A stretch of DNA of 60,281 nt from an uncultured Acidimicrobiaceae bacterium (GCA_903894295.1 CAITPI010000121.1:1-60281); one strand, 5' to 3'. Shown: positions 41,373 to 52,752, numbered from the stretch's first letter. Made by a program: numbers and translations. Notes: generated by a model from the letters alone, not told the origin.

Positions 41373-41987
41373 ATGCCCGTGCGGACCGGAACGCCATCTG
41401 ACCTTCTCGTTGTCGGCCTCGGCAATCCCGGCACCGAGTATGAGGGGACCCGTCACAATGCCGGAGCGGAGGCCGTCCGCGTGCTGGCGCAACGGCACGG
41501 TGGAACCTTGAAGACGGAGAAGCGCCTCCATGCCTCGATGGGCGAGGTTCTCGTCGACGGCAGACGGATCATGTTGGCCATTCCGCTCACCTACATGAAC
41601 GAGTCCGGTCGGGCCGTTGCGGCCCTGACCCGCCGGGCGGGGATGGAATCGGCCGAAGTGTGGGCGAGTCGACTGGTGGTCATGCATGACGAACTCGACC
41701 TGCCCAGTGGGCGGGTGAAGATCAAGTCTGGTGGCGGCACGGCGGGCAACAACGGTCTGAAGTCCATCCACCAGCACCTCCACACCGATGGGTACCTGCG
41801 GGTGCGAATCGGCATCGGCAAGCCTCCCGGTCGACAGTCGGGTGCCGACTTCGTACTGCGCCGACCGGGGGCGACGGAGAAGGCCACCCTCGAGGTGGCG
41901 TACAACGTGGCCGCCGATGCGGTGGAAGCGCTGGCCGACATCGGCCTGGAACGAGCCATGAACCAGGTCAACGGCGCCGCCACCTGA
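41373..41987 (+). CDS. pth: Peptidyl-tRNA hydrolase
   Basis: The 204-residue enzyme has LLVVGLGNPGTEYEGTRHNAGAEAV, with the catalytic histidine in TRHNAG. IPLTYMNESGRAV and VVMHDELDLPSGRVKIKSGGGTAGNNGLKSI follow, all Pth landmarks (N and D contact the tRNA 3' end and the substrate). It releases peptides from peptidyl-tRNA that has dropped off the ribosome. The start ATG 41373 has no strong binding site, so it is probably translated from the rplY transcript. A strong hairpin follows about 20 bases after the stop. Confidence 0.95.
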   Translation: MPVRTGTPSDLLVVGLGNPGTEYEGTRHNAGAEAVRVLAQRHGGTLKTEKRLHASMGEVLVDGRRIMLAIPLTYMNESGRAVAALTRRAGMESAEVWASRLVVMHDELDLPSGRVKIKSGGGTAGNNGLKSIHQHLHTDGYLRVRIGIGKPPGRQSGADFVLRRPGATEKATLEVAYNVAADAVEALADIGLERAMNQVNGAAT

Positions 41988-42006
41988 CCCGGATTTTGGC
42001 CACTCC

Positions 42007-42044
42007 GATGGTCCGGTCATCGCCCGGCCCGGGCCGTGACCATC
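42007..42044 (+). terminator. Probable terminator after pth
   Basis: GATGGTC (42007-42013) pairs perfectly with GACCATC (42038-42044), enclosing the GC-rich palindrome CGGCCCGGGCCG. The stem is followed by GTGAGTTTT, a short T-run. It lies 20 bases past the pth stop and upstream of the mfd promoter. Confidence 0.55.
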
Positions 42045-42175
42045 GTGAGTTTTCACCAGGCCGGCCAACGACCCAGTCAAGTCCGTGGTGCGGCCTGTCC
42101 GGTCGGTCGTGGGCGGGTCACGGAGGTGGGCCGGCTCCCGGGCCACCGGTTTCATGACCGGCGGTTCAGGGCCAC

Positions 42176-42181
42176 TACCCT
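42176..42181 (+). promoter_or_regulatory. mfd -10 box TACCCT, leaderless
   Basis: TACCCT ends 6 bases before GTG 42188, placing the transcript start at the start codon. No ribosome binding site precedes the GTG. The CATGAC sequence at 42153-42158 is a weak candidate -35. Confidence 0.5.
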
Positions 42182-42187
42182 GATCCG

Positions 42188-45100
42188 GTGAGTCTGAGGT
42201 CCCTGCCGCCACTGTTACGAGACGAACCGGCCATGACCCGGGTGATCGGCGCACCGGACGCAACGCTGGCGGTTGCCTCCCCGGCCCAGGCATTTGCCCT
42301 GGCGGGACTCTGCCATCTGGGTCGCCGTCGCCCCGTGCTGGTCATCACGCCGACGGCGGCCGCGGCCGACCAGCTCACCCATGATCTCGCGCAGTTGGTG
42401 GGAGAGGACGTCCGGGTCGACCTGTTCCCGGCGTGGGAGACCCTTCCGTTCGAGCGGGTCAGTCCCGAGATCTCGACCATGGGCCAGCGACTCGAGGTGA
42501 TCCACCGACTGGCCCACGGGGCGGGCTTAGAGGTCCCGGTCGATGGTGGCCCGGAAGATTCCGGAGGAGGACCGTCTGCACTGGACATCGTGGTTGCTCC
42601 GGTCAAGGCAGTGTTGCAGCGGCTCGGAACGTGGCGACAGGCTTCCCGCCCGATCACGGTCTCCCGGGGTCAGCAGCTCGAAGTTGAGGATCTCGTGTCC
42701 CGTCTGGTCGGCCTGGGGTACCGTCGGGAGTCGGTGGTGGAACACCGGGGCGAACTGGCCGTGCGGGGCGGAATCGTCGACGTCTTTCCGTCAACCCTGG
42801 ACGCACCCGTGCGGATCGACCTCTGGGGCGACGAGGTGGACCGGCTGACGACGTTTGACGTGGCCGACCAACGCTCGGTGGCCGACATCGACGAGGTCGA
42901 TCTCTACGGCTGCCGGGAGCTGTTGCTCGACGATGCCATGAAGGAACGGGCGGCCGAACTGGTGGCGTCGGCCCCCTGGGGGCGGGCCCAGTGGAACCGC
43001 CTGGCGGACGGCGAGCTTTTCGATGGCATGGAGTCGTGGTTGCCCTGGCTGGTCGGCGGCGACGAACTGCTCACCGACCTGTTGGGGCCGGACGGACTGG
43101 TGATTCTGGTGGAGCCGCGGCGGGGGCGGGACCGGGCCAGCGAGTTGCTCGACGAAGAAGGTGCCCTCGCCGAAGCGCTGGCCGTTACCTGGGGCCTGGA
43201 AGATGCCGGTGACACCCCCCGTCTGCACGTGCCCTATGAGCGACTGTTGGCCCGTTGTGCGTCCCACCTCCTTTCCCTCGTTCCGACATCCGACTCTCCG
43301 GCCACGCCTTCGATCGAGGCCCGCGGATGGGAACCCATTCTGGGAGACGGAAACAAGTTGGCCTCCCAGATCTCCGCCTTTGTCTCCTCGGGCTACACCG
43401 TGGCCATCTGCTCGTCTTCTCCGGGGGGCGCCGAACGCCTGAGTGAGTTGCTCGGCCGGGAGGGAATCTCCGTTGGGGTGGCTGACAACTCCACGCAACT
43501 GGTGGGAACCGGGGCCCACATCGTGGTGGCGTCGGTGGACCGGGGGTTTGTCCTGCCTGGATCGAAGGTGGCGGTGTTGGCCGAGTCCGACATCACCGGC
43601 CGGCGCCGGCCCCACCGGCAGGCCCGAACCCGGGCCCGGGCCGTCGACGGCTTCTTTGACGACCTGGCTCCGGGAAGTTTCGTGGTGCATCGCCAGCATG
43701 GGGTGGCGAGATACGGCGGGATGGTGACGCGCACCATGGGCGGGGCGACCCGGGACTACCTGCTCCTCGAGTACCGGGGCGGCGACAAGCTCTACCTGCC
43801 GACCGACCAGATCGAGGCGTTGACGCCGTACGTCGGTGGCGACAGCCCCTCGGTGAGCCGTCTCGGGGGCTCGGAGTGGCAGAAGGCCCGGGCCAAGGCC
43901 CGGGCCGCCGTGCACGAGATCGCCGAGGAACTCGTTGCGCTCTACCGCCGCCGGCTGGCCGTCGAGGGCCATGCCTTCGAACCGGACACACCCTGGCAGG
44001 GTGAGTTGGAGTCCTCGTTTCCGTTTGTGGAAACTTCCGACCAGCTGCGGGCCATCGAAGAGGTCAAGGCGGACATGGAACGTCCACAACCCATGGACCG
44101 GCTCGTGGTGGGTGACGTCGGCTTCGGGAAGACCGAGGTGGCGCTGCGGGCGGTGTTCAAGGCGGTCCAGGGAGGTCGCCAGGCGGCGGTGTTGGTGCCC
44201 ACCACCCTGTTGGCCAGCCAGCATGCCCAGACCTTTGCCGAACGGTTTGCCCCCTTCCCGGTGCGGGTCGAGTTGCTGAGCCGGTTCCTCACGGCGTCCG
44301 AAGTGCGTGACGTACTCGCCGGCCTCAAAGATGGTTCGGTCGATGTGGTGGTCGGGACCCACCGCCTGTTGGCCCAGGACGTGAAGTTCAAGGATCTCGG
44401 ACTGTTGGTGGTGGACGAAGAGCAGCGGTTCGGGGTCAACCACAAGGAAGCGATCAAGGCCATGGCCGAGGGCGTGGACGTCTTGACCCTGACGGCCAGT
44501 CCCATCCCGCGAACGCTCGAGATGGCGTTGACCGGAATCCGGGATCTCTCCATGGTGAACACCCCGCCGGCCGCCCGTCAGCCCATCCTGACCCACGTCG
44601 GCGAGTTCGACGAGGCCGCAGCCTCGGAAGCGATCCGCCGGGAGTTGCTGCGCGAAGGCCAGGTCTTCTACGTCCACAACCGGGTGCACGACATCGAGGC
44701 GGTGGCCCGCCAGGTGGAGAAGATGGCACCCGAAGCCCGGGTTGCCGTGGCCCACGGTCAGATGGACGAAGGCACTCTTGAGCAGGTGATTCTCGACTTC
44801 TGGGAACGCCGCTACGACGTGCTGGTGTGCACGACGATCGTGGAATCAGGGATCGACATGCCATCGGTGAACACCCTGGTGGTGGATCGGGCCGACCTGT
44901 TGGGTCTCGGGCAGCTCCACCAGCTGCGGGGCCGGGTCGGCCGGGCCGGCCAGCGGGCCTATGCCTATCTGTTCCATCCGGTCGACCGGGTGCTCTCGGA
45001 GCAGACCTACGAAAGGCTCCGTACGATCGGTGACCATACCGAACTTGGATCCGGATTCAAGATTGCCCTTCGTGACCTCCAGATCCGGGGCGCGGGCAAC

Positions 45101-45685
45101 CTGCTTGGCCGGGACCAGTCGGGCCACATTGCCGCCATCGGATACGACCTCTACGTCCAGATGGTCTCCGAGGCGGTGGCCGAGTTGAAGGGTGAGGTCC
45201 GAAGTGAAGTTCCCGAGCTGAGCGTGGACGTGCCGGACGCGGCGCACCTTCCTCCCACCTACGTCGAGGCCGAGGATGTCCGGCTCGAGGCGTATCGACG
45301 CCTGACGGCCTTGCGGAGCGAGGTCGAAGTGGACGACGTGCGAACCGAGTGGGAAGACCGTTTCGGCCCGCTCCCGGCCCCGGCCGAAGCGCTGCTCGAA
45401 GTGGCACGGCTCCGGGTCGAGTGCCTGCGGCTCGGGATCACCGACGTCGCGGTGTCACCCCCGGGACGCGGCATGACCGGGGGCTCGTCTCGGGCCCAGG
45501 TAAGGATCACGCCGGTCGACCTCCCGGCATCGGCCGAAGTTCGCCTTCGCCGCCTTGCTCCCGGTTCGACGTGGCAGCCCGACCAACATCGCCTGCTGTT
45601 GGCATGGCCCGTCCCGAAACCGGGCGAAGGGTATGCCGGCCCGTTGCGGTCCTTCCTCCAGGAACTCCTGCCCCAGGACAGTTAG
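42188..45685 (+). CDS. mfd: Transcription-repair coupling factor Mfd
   Basis: The 1165-residue translocase has the UvrB-like N-terminal domains (VLVITPTAAAADQLTHDL, DVRVDLFPAWETLPFERVSPE) and the RNA-polymerase-interacting CarD-like domain (LAPGSFVVHRQHGVARYGGM). RecG-type motor motifs follow: Walker A VVGDVGFGKTEVALRA, DEEQRFGV (motif II), TLTASPIPRTLEMAL and QLRGRVGRAGQRAYAYL. It ends in the TRCF C-terminal domain. It displaces RNA polymerase stalled at DNA damage and recruits UvrA. GTG 42188 is used because it sits 6 bases after TACCCT; ATG codon 16 (MTRVIGAP) is an alternative. Codons 10 and 114 are TTA, rare in this genome. Confidence 0.96.
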   Translation: MSLRSLPPLLRDEPAMTRVIGAPDATLAVASPAQAFALAGLCHLGRRRPVLVITPTAAAADQLTHDLAQLVGEDVRVDLFPAWETLPFERVSPEISTMGQRLEVIHRLAHGAGLEVPVDGGPEDSGGGPSALDIVVAPVKAVLQRLGTWRQASRPITVSRGQQLEVEDLVSRLVGLGYRRESVVEHRGELAVRGGIVDVFPSTLDAPVRIDLWGDEVDRLTTFDVADQRSVADIDEVDLYGCRELLLDDAMKERAAELVASAPWGRAQWNRLADGELFDGMESWLPWLVGGDELLTDLLGPDGLVILVEPRRGRDRASELLDEEGALAEALAVTWGLEDAGDTPRLHVPYERLLARCASHLLSLVPTSDSPATPSIEARGWEPILGDGNKLASQISAFVSSGYTVAICSSSPGGAERLSELLGREGISVGVADNSTQLVGTGAHIVVASVDRGFVLPGSKVAVLAESDITGRRRPHRQARTRARAVDGFFDDLAPGSFVVHRQHGVARYGGMVTRTMGGATRDYLLLEYRGGDKLYLPTDQIEALTPYVGGDSPSVSRLGGSEWQKARAKARAAVHEIAEELVALYRRRLAVEGHAFEPDTPWQGELESSFPFVETSDQLRAIEEVKADMERPQPMDRLVVGDVGFGKTEVALRAVFKAVQGGRQAAVLVPTTLLASQHAQTFAERFAPFPVRVELLSRFLTASEVRDVLAGLKDGSVDVVVGTHRLLAQDVKFKDLGLLVVDEEQRFGVNHKEAIKAMAEGVDVLTLTASPIPRTLEMALTGIRDLSMVNTPPAARQPILTHVGEFDEAAASEAIRRELLREGQVFYVHNRVHDIEAVARQVEKMAPEARVAVAHGQMDEGTLEQVILDFWERRYDVLVCTTIVESGIDMPSVNTLVVDRADLLGLGQLHQLRGRVGRAGQRAYAYLFHPVDRVLSEQTYERLRTIGDHTELGSGFKIALRDLQIRGAGNLLGRDQSGHIAAIGYDLYVQMVSEAVAELKGEVRSEVPELSVDVPDAAHLPPTYVEAEDVRLEAYRRLTALRSEVEVDDVRTEWEDRFGPLPAPAEALLEVARLRVECLRLGITDVAVSPPGRGMTGGSSRAQVRITPVDLPASAEVRLRRLAPGSTWQPDQHRLLLAWPVPKPGEGYAGPLRSFLQELLPQDS

Positions 45686-45783
45686 TGGAGACCCGGTCGC
45701 CATCCTGGAATCTCCATGGTGGGGCCGTGACCAAGGGGTTCAGATCGTTCCCCACCCGGCCGGGAGGCCGGGCGAGGCTCCGG

Positions 45784-45789
45784 TAGCAT
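45784..45789 (+). promoter_or_regulatory. -10 box TAGCAT of the isomerase gene, leaderless
   Basis: TAGCAT ends 7 bases before GTG 45797. The ATG at 45788 overlaps the box itself and so cannot be in the transcript; this decides the start codon. Confidence 0.55.
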
Positions 45790-45796
45790 GGGAGTC

Positions 45797-46960
45797 GTGA
45801 AGCGATACGTGTCCCTTCTGGCTGCGCTGCTTGTGGTCCTCGGGACGGGATTCGCCGGGGCCGGGTGCGATCTGGCCCCGATGGCGGTCTCGGTGGACGG
45901 TTCGGTGATCTCCGCCTCGGCGCTGAACTCCGAGATCAGCGCCTACCAATCGAGCCCGGTCGGCCAGTGCTTCCTCCAACTCACGAACAGTTCTGCCCTG
46001 GCCGGAGGGCTGTCCACCTCCGGTCACACCGCCTCCACCGGCCTCACCTCGGCGGTGCTGGAAAATCAGGTGTACCAGTTGCTGACCGAGAAGTTTGCCG
46101 CCGAGCGGGGCATCGTCATTTCGGCGTCGGCCGTCAACCTGACGGTGCCTGACGTCGAGTCGATCCTGGGCGGTGACATCTCCGCCCTCGCCCGGGAGTC
46201 CCAGGCCCGTGGAACCCGGGACGCCTGCATGGCACCCAACGGGTCGTCCTTCACCGGCCGGCAGGTGCTCGCCGAGTTGCCCGGGTCGCTCCGCCACGCC
46301 GAGGTCCTGTCCCAGGCCATCAACGAACGCCTCTTGGCGCAAGGGGCCACGATCTCGCCCGAGGTGGAGCGGCGCTACTACCTCGCCAACGAACCGTTGT
46401 TCACGTCGGTGTGCGTCAGCGCCATCCTCGTGGGCTCCAAGGCCACCGCCAATGCGCTGATCCACCAGATCAGCGCCGGTGCCTCCTTTGCGGCGGTGGC
46501 CAAGGCCAACTCGCTGGATCCGGGTTCGGCCCCGAGTGGAGGGGCGCTCGGTTGCGACTACACGTTGGCCACCCTCAAGCAGGCACTCGGTCTGGCCTCC
46601 ATCCCGGTGAACACCCCGATCGGCCCCGTTCAGGACCAGCACGGCGACTGGGACATCTACGAGGTGACCGGTGAAACCCTCGAGCCCTTTGCCCAGGCCC
46701 GCCCGGTGGTCTTCAAGGAGTTGTTGCAGTCGTCGGCCAACATCGACCGGGTGGGTCGGGCCGAATCGGTCTTCGCCCGCCACGCCAACGTGTTCGTCAA
46801 TCCCGTCTACGGGTCGTGGCGGGCCGTGCAGGTGGAGCGCCCAACGCCGCCACCGGTCGCCGCCCTTGTCCCCGACACGGCGGCGAAGTCGCCGGCGCCT
46901 GGCATGACGTCCCGGTCGGTTCCGGCGGGGGCGACCGCAACTTCCCGGTCGTCCGGGTAG
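45797..46960 (+). CDS. Exported SurA/PrsA-like peptidylprolyl isomerase
   Basis: From GTG 45797 the 387-residue protein begins MKRYVSLLAALLVVLGTGFAG, a signal peptide, with a cysteine just after (AGAGCDL) that could be a weak lipobox. A SurA-N-like helical segment follows (residues about 60-180), then a parvulin-type domain with AILVGSKATANALIHQI, AKANSLDPGSAPSGGALGC and VNTPIGPVQDQHGDWDIYEV. It should assist folding of exported proteins outside the membrane. It has several cysteines spaced as pairs, again suggesting oxidative folding. The proline-rich tail is low complexity. A nearby ATG (45788) lies in the -10 box and is rejected as the start. mazG follows after 12 bases. Confidence 0.85.
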   Translation: MKRYVSLLAALLVVLGTGFAGAGCDLAPMAVSVDGSVISASALNSEISAYQSSPVGQCFLQLTNSSALAGGLSTSGHTASTGLTSAVLENQVYQLLTEKFAAERGIVISASAVNLTVPDVESILGGDISALARESQARGTRDACMAPNGSSFTGRQVLAELPGSLRHAEVLSQAINERLLAQGATISPEVERRYYLANEPLFTSVCVSAILVGSKATANALIHQISAGASFAAVAKANSLDPGSAPSGGALGCDYTLATLKQALGLASIPVNTPIGPVQDQHGDWDIYEVTGETLEPFAQARPVVFKELLQSSANIDRVGRAESVFARHANVFVNPVYGSWRAVQVERPTPPPVAALVPDTAAKSPAPGMTSRSVPAGATATSRSSG

Positions 46961-46972
46961 GGGATCGGGGCG

Positions 46973-48520
46973 TTGCTCTTGGCACCCGGCGGCGGTATCC
47001 AGCCCGATCGACCACCCCGCATCGACATCGTTGGCCTCGGCCCGGCCGGGGCCGATCTGGTCACCGCCGGGACCAGGGAGTTGCTGGTCGGTGACCTTGA
47101 GGTCTACCTGCGCACGGCCCGACACCCGGCCGCGGACCTCGTGCCCGATGCCCGTACCTTCGATCATCTCTACGAGACCGCCGACTCCTTTGACGAGGTC
47201 TACGACTCCATCGTCGCCGAACTCGTCGAGGCGGCCCGGTGCTCGGCCGGCCGGCGTGTCGTCTATGCGGTTCCCGGTTCACCCGACGTGGCCGAACGGA
47301 CCGTGGTGCTGTTGCGGAACCATGCGTTGGTGCGCAGGGGCGACCTCGCCGTTGTTGTTCATCCGGCCCTTTCGTTTCTGGACCTCGCCTTTGCCCGGAT
47401 GGGAGTGGACCCGGTCGAAGCCGGGGTCCTGCTGGTCGACGGCACGATGTTCGCCGCCCAGACAGCCGGCCAGTCGGGCCCGCTGCTGGTGGCCCAGTGC
47501 TGGGACCGGCTCGTCCTTTCGGAGATCAAACTCGCCGTCGACGGGAACCCGTCGGCCCCGGTGACCATTCTCCACCACCTTGGACTGGACGATGAGCGCA
47601 TCTTTGACGTCGACTGGTCGGAACTCGACCGGTCGTTCGAGCCTGACCATCTCACCTCGCTGTGGATTCCCCGCCTGGCCACACCGCTGGCGTACGAGAT
47701 GGTGAAACTGGAACAACTCATGGTGATCCTGCGCGAGCAGTGCCCGTGGGACCAGGAACAGACCCACGGATCGCTGGCCCGGCACCTCCTGGAGGAGTCC
47801 TACGAAACGCTGGAGGCCATTGACGCCCTGGCTGCCTTTGATGACGGCGTGGCCAACGAAGAAACGACCCCGGGAGGCGGGCCGAGGGTGAATGGTGACC
47901 GGCGGCCGCATTCGCCGGATGACGGGACTCCCGGCGGCCGAACCGGCCCGTCGCCCGAAGAACGCCTGGTGGCCGATCTGGAGGAGGAACTCGGGGACCT
48001 GTTGTTCCAGGTCTACTTCCACGCCCGGCTGGCCGCCGAAGCCGGTCGCTTCGACCTGGCCGACGTGGCCCGGGGGGTCCACGACAAGTTGGTGAGCCGT
48101 CATCCCCATGTATTCGGCGACGAAACGGCGAGCAGCGCCGATGACGTGGCGTCAGGCTGGGAGGCGCGCAAGCTCGTCGAGAAGCAGCGGAGCAGCGTGA
48201 CCGAAGGCATCCCGCGGGCCCTGCCGGCGCTGGCCCTCATGGCCAAGCTCCAGCGCAAGGCCAAATCCGTGGGCATCGAACTGCCGGATCTTTCTTCGGA
48301 AGCAACCAGGGTGGAGGCGTTGAGCCGGGAGGTTTTGGCCGCGGCCGGTGTGGTCGGTCCGGTGGCGGACGCCGAAGGCGGTTCCGGCGAGCTGCGCGAA
48401 CTGGTGGGCGAGCTTCTGGACGCGGTGGTTGGCATGGCGCGCCTGGGTGGCGTGGATCCGGAAACCGCTCTCCGGGCCCGGGCGGCCCGCTTTCGTGGAG
48501 CGATTGAAGAAGTGGGCTGA
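46973..48520 (+). CDS. mazG: MazG nucleotide pyrophosphohydrolase fused to a tetrapyrrole-methylase-like domain
   Basis: The 515-residue protein has an N-terminal domain of the tetrapyrrole methylase fold (IDIVGLGPAGADLVTAGTRELL, VVYAVPGSPDVAERTV) and a C-terminal MazG domain. The latter opens with MVILREQCPWDQEQTHGSLARHLLEESYETLEAI, continues with LEEELGDLLFQVYFHARLA and ends with VHDKLVSRHPHVFGD, carrying the EExxE/ExxD magnesium motifs. This YabN-like fusion hydrolyses NTPs or aberrant nucleotides; the first domain's activity is unproven. A 50-residue proline/glycine-rich insert (about 300-350) interrupts the MazG domain. The start appears to be TTG 46973, which is weak; GGGGATCGGGG lies just before it. 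It belongs to the mfd-to-ppx conserved block. Confidence 0.9.
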   Translation: MLLAPGGGIQPDRPPRIDIVGLGPAGADLVTAGTRELLVGDLEVYLRTARHPAADLVPDARTFDHLYETADSFDEVYDSIVAELVEAARCSAGRRVVYAVPGSPDVAERTVVLLRNHALVRRGDLAVVVHPALSFLDLAFARMGVDPVEAGVLLVDGTMFAAQTAGQSGPLLVAQCWDRLVLSEIKLAVDGNPSAPVTILHHLGLDDERIFDVDWSELDRSFEPDHLTSLWIPRLATPLAYEMVKLEQLMVILREQCPWDQEQTHGSLARHLLEESYETLEAIDALAAFDDGVANEETTPGGGPRVNGDRRPHSPDDGTPGGRTGPSPEERLVADLEEELGDLLFQVYFHARLAAEAGRFDLADVARGVHDKLVSRHPHVFGDETASSADDVASGWEARKLVEKQRSSVTEGIPRALPALALMAKLQRKAKSVGIELPDLSSEATRVEALSREVLAAAGVVGPVADAEGGSGELRELVGELLDAVVGMARLGGVDPETALRARAARFRGAIEEVG

Positions 48521-48572
48521 AACTGGCCCGAAGCCACGGCCTACGGTCCGGCCTGGGCGTCGGGAACCCCGA

Positions 48573-48599
48573 TGCGTCATGATGTGATCGGTTGACGCA
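48573..48599. repeat. Inverted repeat TGCGTCA-N13-TGACGCA
   Basis: Perfect 7-base arms at 48573-48579 and 48593-48599 flank a 13-base AT-richer centre, 30 bases before the next gene's start. The right arm overlaps TTGACG, a possible -35. It could be an operator for the epoxide-hydrolase-like gene; there is no T-run to suggest a terminator. Confidence 0.4.
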
Positions 48600-48628
48600 A
48601 GGACAGTCGAGACCCGAGGAGTGGAACG

Positions 48629-49006
48629 TTGAACGAGTACGAGTTGGAAGCTCTGGTCCGCCGCTTCTGTGAAGCCTTCGGCCGCCTCGATGTGGCGGGC
48701 CTTCGCCCCTTTTTCACCGAAGACGTGCTGTATCACAACATGCCACTCGACCCCGTGGTGGGGGTGGAGGACACCCTGGCCTTCATCGAGAACTTCTTCG
48801 GCATGTGTCGCTCCATGACCGTCGAGATCACCCATCTGGCGGTGTCGGGAAACGCGGTCCTGACCGAGCGCGTCGATACGTTCACCGTCGGCGAACGTGA
48901 GGCACCTCTTCCGGTGATGGGGACGTTCGAGATCGTCGACGGCCGGATTGCGGCCTGGCGGGACTATTTCGACCTCGGTCAGGTGACGGCCATGTTCACC
49001 GCCTGA
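48629..49006 (+). CDS. Limonene-1,2-epoxide hydrolase family protein
   Basis: The 125-residue protein has the NTF2/SnoaL-like fold of this family. The catalytic Asp-Arg-Asp triad is recognisable: R and D in LTERVDTF and the last D in WRDYFDLGQ, matching the RxD and DYFD positions of limonene-epoxide hydrolase. VEDTLAFIENFFGMCRSMTVEITHLAV is also typical. It would hydrolyse an epoxide or a related lipid; EphG-type homologues occur in mycobacteria and use steroid or fatty epoxides. Start is TTG 48629, with GAGGAGTGG upstream. It sits between mazG and eno, an unusual insertion in that conserved block, and an inverted repeat lies just upstream. Confidence 0.85.
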   Translation: MNEYELEALVRRFCEAFGRLDVAGLRPFFTEDVLYHNMPLDPVVGVEDTLAFIENFFGMCRSMTVEITHLAVSGNAVLTERVDTFTVGEREAPLPVMGTFEIVDGRIAAWRDYFDLGQVTAMFTA

Positions 49007-49056
49007 GGGTCGCAAGACCCCGGAAATGCCTCGGGGACGGGGTGGGCCGGTGGTAG

Positions 49057-51124
<2,068 letters not shown>

Positions 51125-51128
<4 letters not shown>

Positions 51129-51625
51129 CGCCCGGGACGGGCGATTCGACAACCGGGGCGACCGACGCCGACATTGCGGCCGTGACCGAACTGCTGGGCC
51201 GGACTCCCGGCGGGGAGTTCGTCGTGGCGGTGCGTTCGGGTGACGGTCAACCGGCCGTGCTGGAAAACGCCCCGTTCCTGTTCGACGGAACCCCCATGCC
51301 CACCCGGTACTGGCTGGTCGATCCGGAGTTGCGGGAGGCGGTCAGCCGTTTGGAGTCGTCCGGAGGCGTTCGACAAGCTGAAGCCAGCGTCGACGCCGGA
51401 GCCCTGGCTGATGCCCACGCCCGTTACGGCGCCGCCCGGGACCGGTTGGTTCCCGAGGGGCACACCGGCCCCCGACCGTCCGGCGGGGTGGGAGGAACCC
51501 GCCAGGGTGTCAAGTGTCTCCACGCCCACCTGGCGGCATGGCTGGTCGGATTCGACGATCCGGTCGGTGAGTGGACGGCCGTCTCCATCGGCCTGCACGT
51601 GCTTGACGGTCCGGATCGTCGATGA
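51125..51625 (+). CDS. DUF501 family protein
   Basis: The 166-residue protein matches DUF501: IAAVTELLGRTPGGEFVVAVRSGDGQPAVLENAPFL, GTPMPTRYWLVDPELREAVSRLESSGGV and the C-terminal GVKCLHAHLAAWLVGFDDPVGEW. The conserved cysteine and histidine pattern (KCLHAH) is intact. The function is unknown; the family is nearly always between divIC and ppx in actinobacteria. ATG 51125 overlaps the upstream stop (ATGA) and is preferred to TTG 51119. The track of conserved residues begins around 15 residues in. Confidence 0.9.
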
Positions 51626-51733
51626 TGTACCGACCGGAAGAGCCGGGTGGCACGTCCCGATGGAGCCGATGAACCTCCATCGGGCCCGTTCCCTGTCAAC
51701 GTCGGCCTTCCCGAAGGAAAAGGACGGAGGGTT

Positions 51734-52696
51734 GTGGTGGAACTGGTGAACCCCCGGGACGCGGCATCTGGGCCCGATGGTGCCATCGCCGCCATCGACT
51801 GCGGAACGAACTCGACCCGGCTGCTGATTGCCGACCGGGCCGGGAAGACCTTGGTGCGCGAGATGCGGATCACCCGACTCGGGGCTGGCGTTGATGCCGA
51901 CGGCGTGTTGGCCGGGGACTCCATCGACCGGTGTGTGGCCACCCTGGAGGAGTACCGGGCGTTGATGGACACCCATGGGGTGACACGAGGACGTCTGGTG
52001 GCGACCTCGGCGGTCCGGGATGCGGCCAACGGCTCCGTCTTCATGGACCGGGCCCGTCAGGCAACCGGCATCCAGTCGGAGATCCTGTCCGGACTGGAGG
52101 AAGGCCGTACGTCCCTGGCCGGCGCCGTGGCCGACCTGGCTCCCACCGACGGGCCGTTTCTGGTGGTCGACATCGGAGGTGGTTCGACCGAACTGGTGGT
52201 GGCCCGGGATGCCCGGGATGACCATCTCGATGCCGTCTCCCTGCAGATGGGCTGTGTGCGCATCTCGGAGCGCTTCCTGCACTCGGATCCACCGACGGAC
52301 GACGAGCTCATCGCTGCCCGGGACGAGGTCGTGGAGCAGATCTCCTCGGCCGTGGTGGCCCATCCCCGCTTCCGGGAAGGACGGCGACTCGTGGGTCTGG
52401 CGGGAACGGTGGCGACCCTTTCGGCCATGAACCAGGGTCTTTCCGACTATGACCGCGACCGGATCCACCACAGTGAGCTCACCCGGGAGGACGTCCGGAC
52501 GTGGCTGGACCGTCTGGCGACGATGCCCGCCGTCAGCCGACTCCGGTTTCCGGGGCTCGACCCGGGTCGGGAAGACGTGATTCTCGGCGGACTGTTGGTG
52601 TTGGGGGTCGTCATGGACGTCCTCGGTCATACCCGCTGTCTCGTGTCGGAATCCGACATCCTCGACGGCCTCATTGCGAGCCAGCTGGACAACTGA
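51734..52696 (+). CDS. Ppx/GppA family exopolyphosphatase
   Basis: The 320-residue ASKHA phosphatase has AIAAIDCGTNSTRLLIADRAG at the N terminus and FLVVDIGGGSTELVVARDA in the middle, the two ATP/phosphate loops, plus GLAGTVATLSAM near the C terminus. It removes phosphate from polyphosphate or hydrolyses pppGpp to ppGpp; actinobacterial short Ppx proteins of about 320 residues mostly act on short polyphosphate. GTG 51734 is chosen because GGACGGAGG precedes it and family homology begins soon after; the frame extends back to GTG 51647 with low-complexity sequence. GTG 51737 would also fit. Confidence 0.9.
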   Translation: MVELVNPRDAASGPDGAIAAIDCGTNSTRLLIADRAGKTLVREMRITRLGAGVDADGVLAGDSIDRCVATLEEYRALMDTHGVTRGRLVATSAVRDAANGSVFMDRARQATGIQSEILSGLEEGRTSLAGAVADLAPTDGPFLVVDIGGGSTELVVARDARDDHLDAVSLQMGCVRISERFLHSDPPTDDELIAARDEVVEQISSAVVAHPRFREGRRLVGLAGTVATLSAMNQGLSDYDRDRIHHSELTREDVRTWLDRLATMPAVSRLRFPGLDPGREDVILGGLLVLGVVMDVLGHTRCLVSESDILDGLIASQLDN

Positions 52697-52752
52697 CGGT
52701 GTCCCTCCCGGATGTCGCCTTTCCGGTTGCCACCCGGATTACGCCCTTCGCC

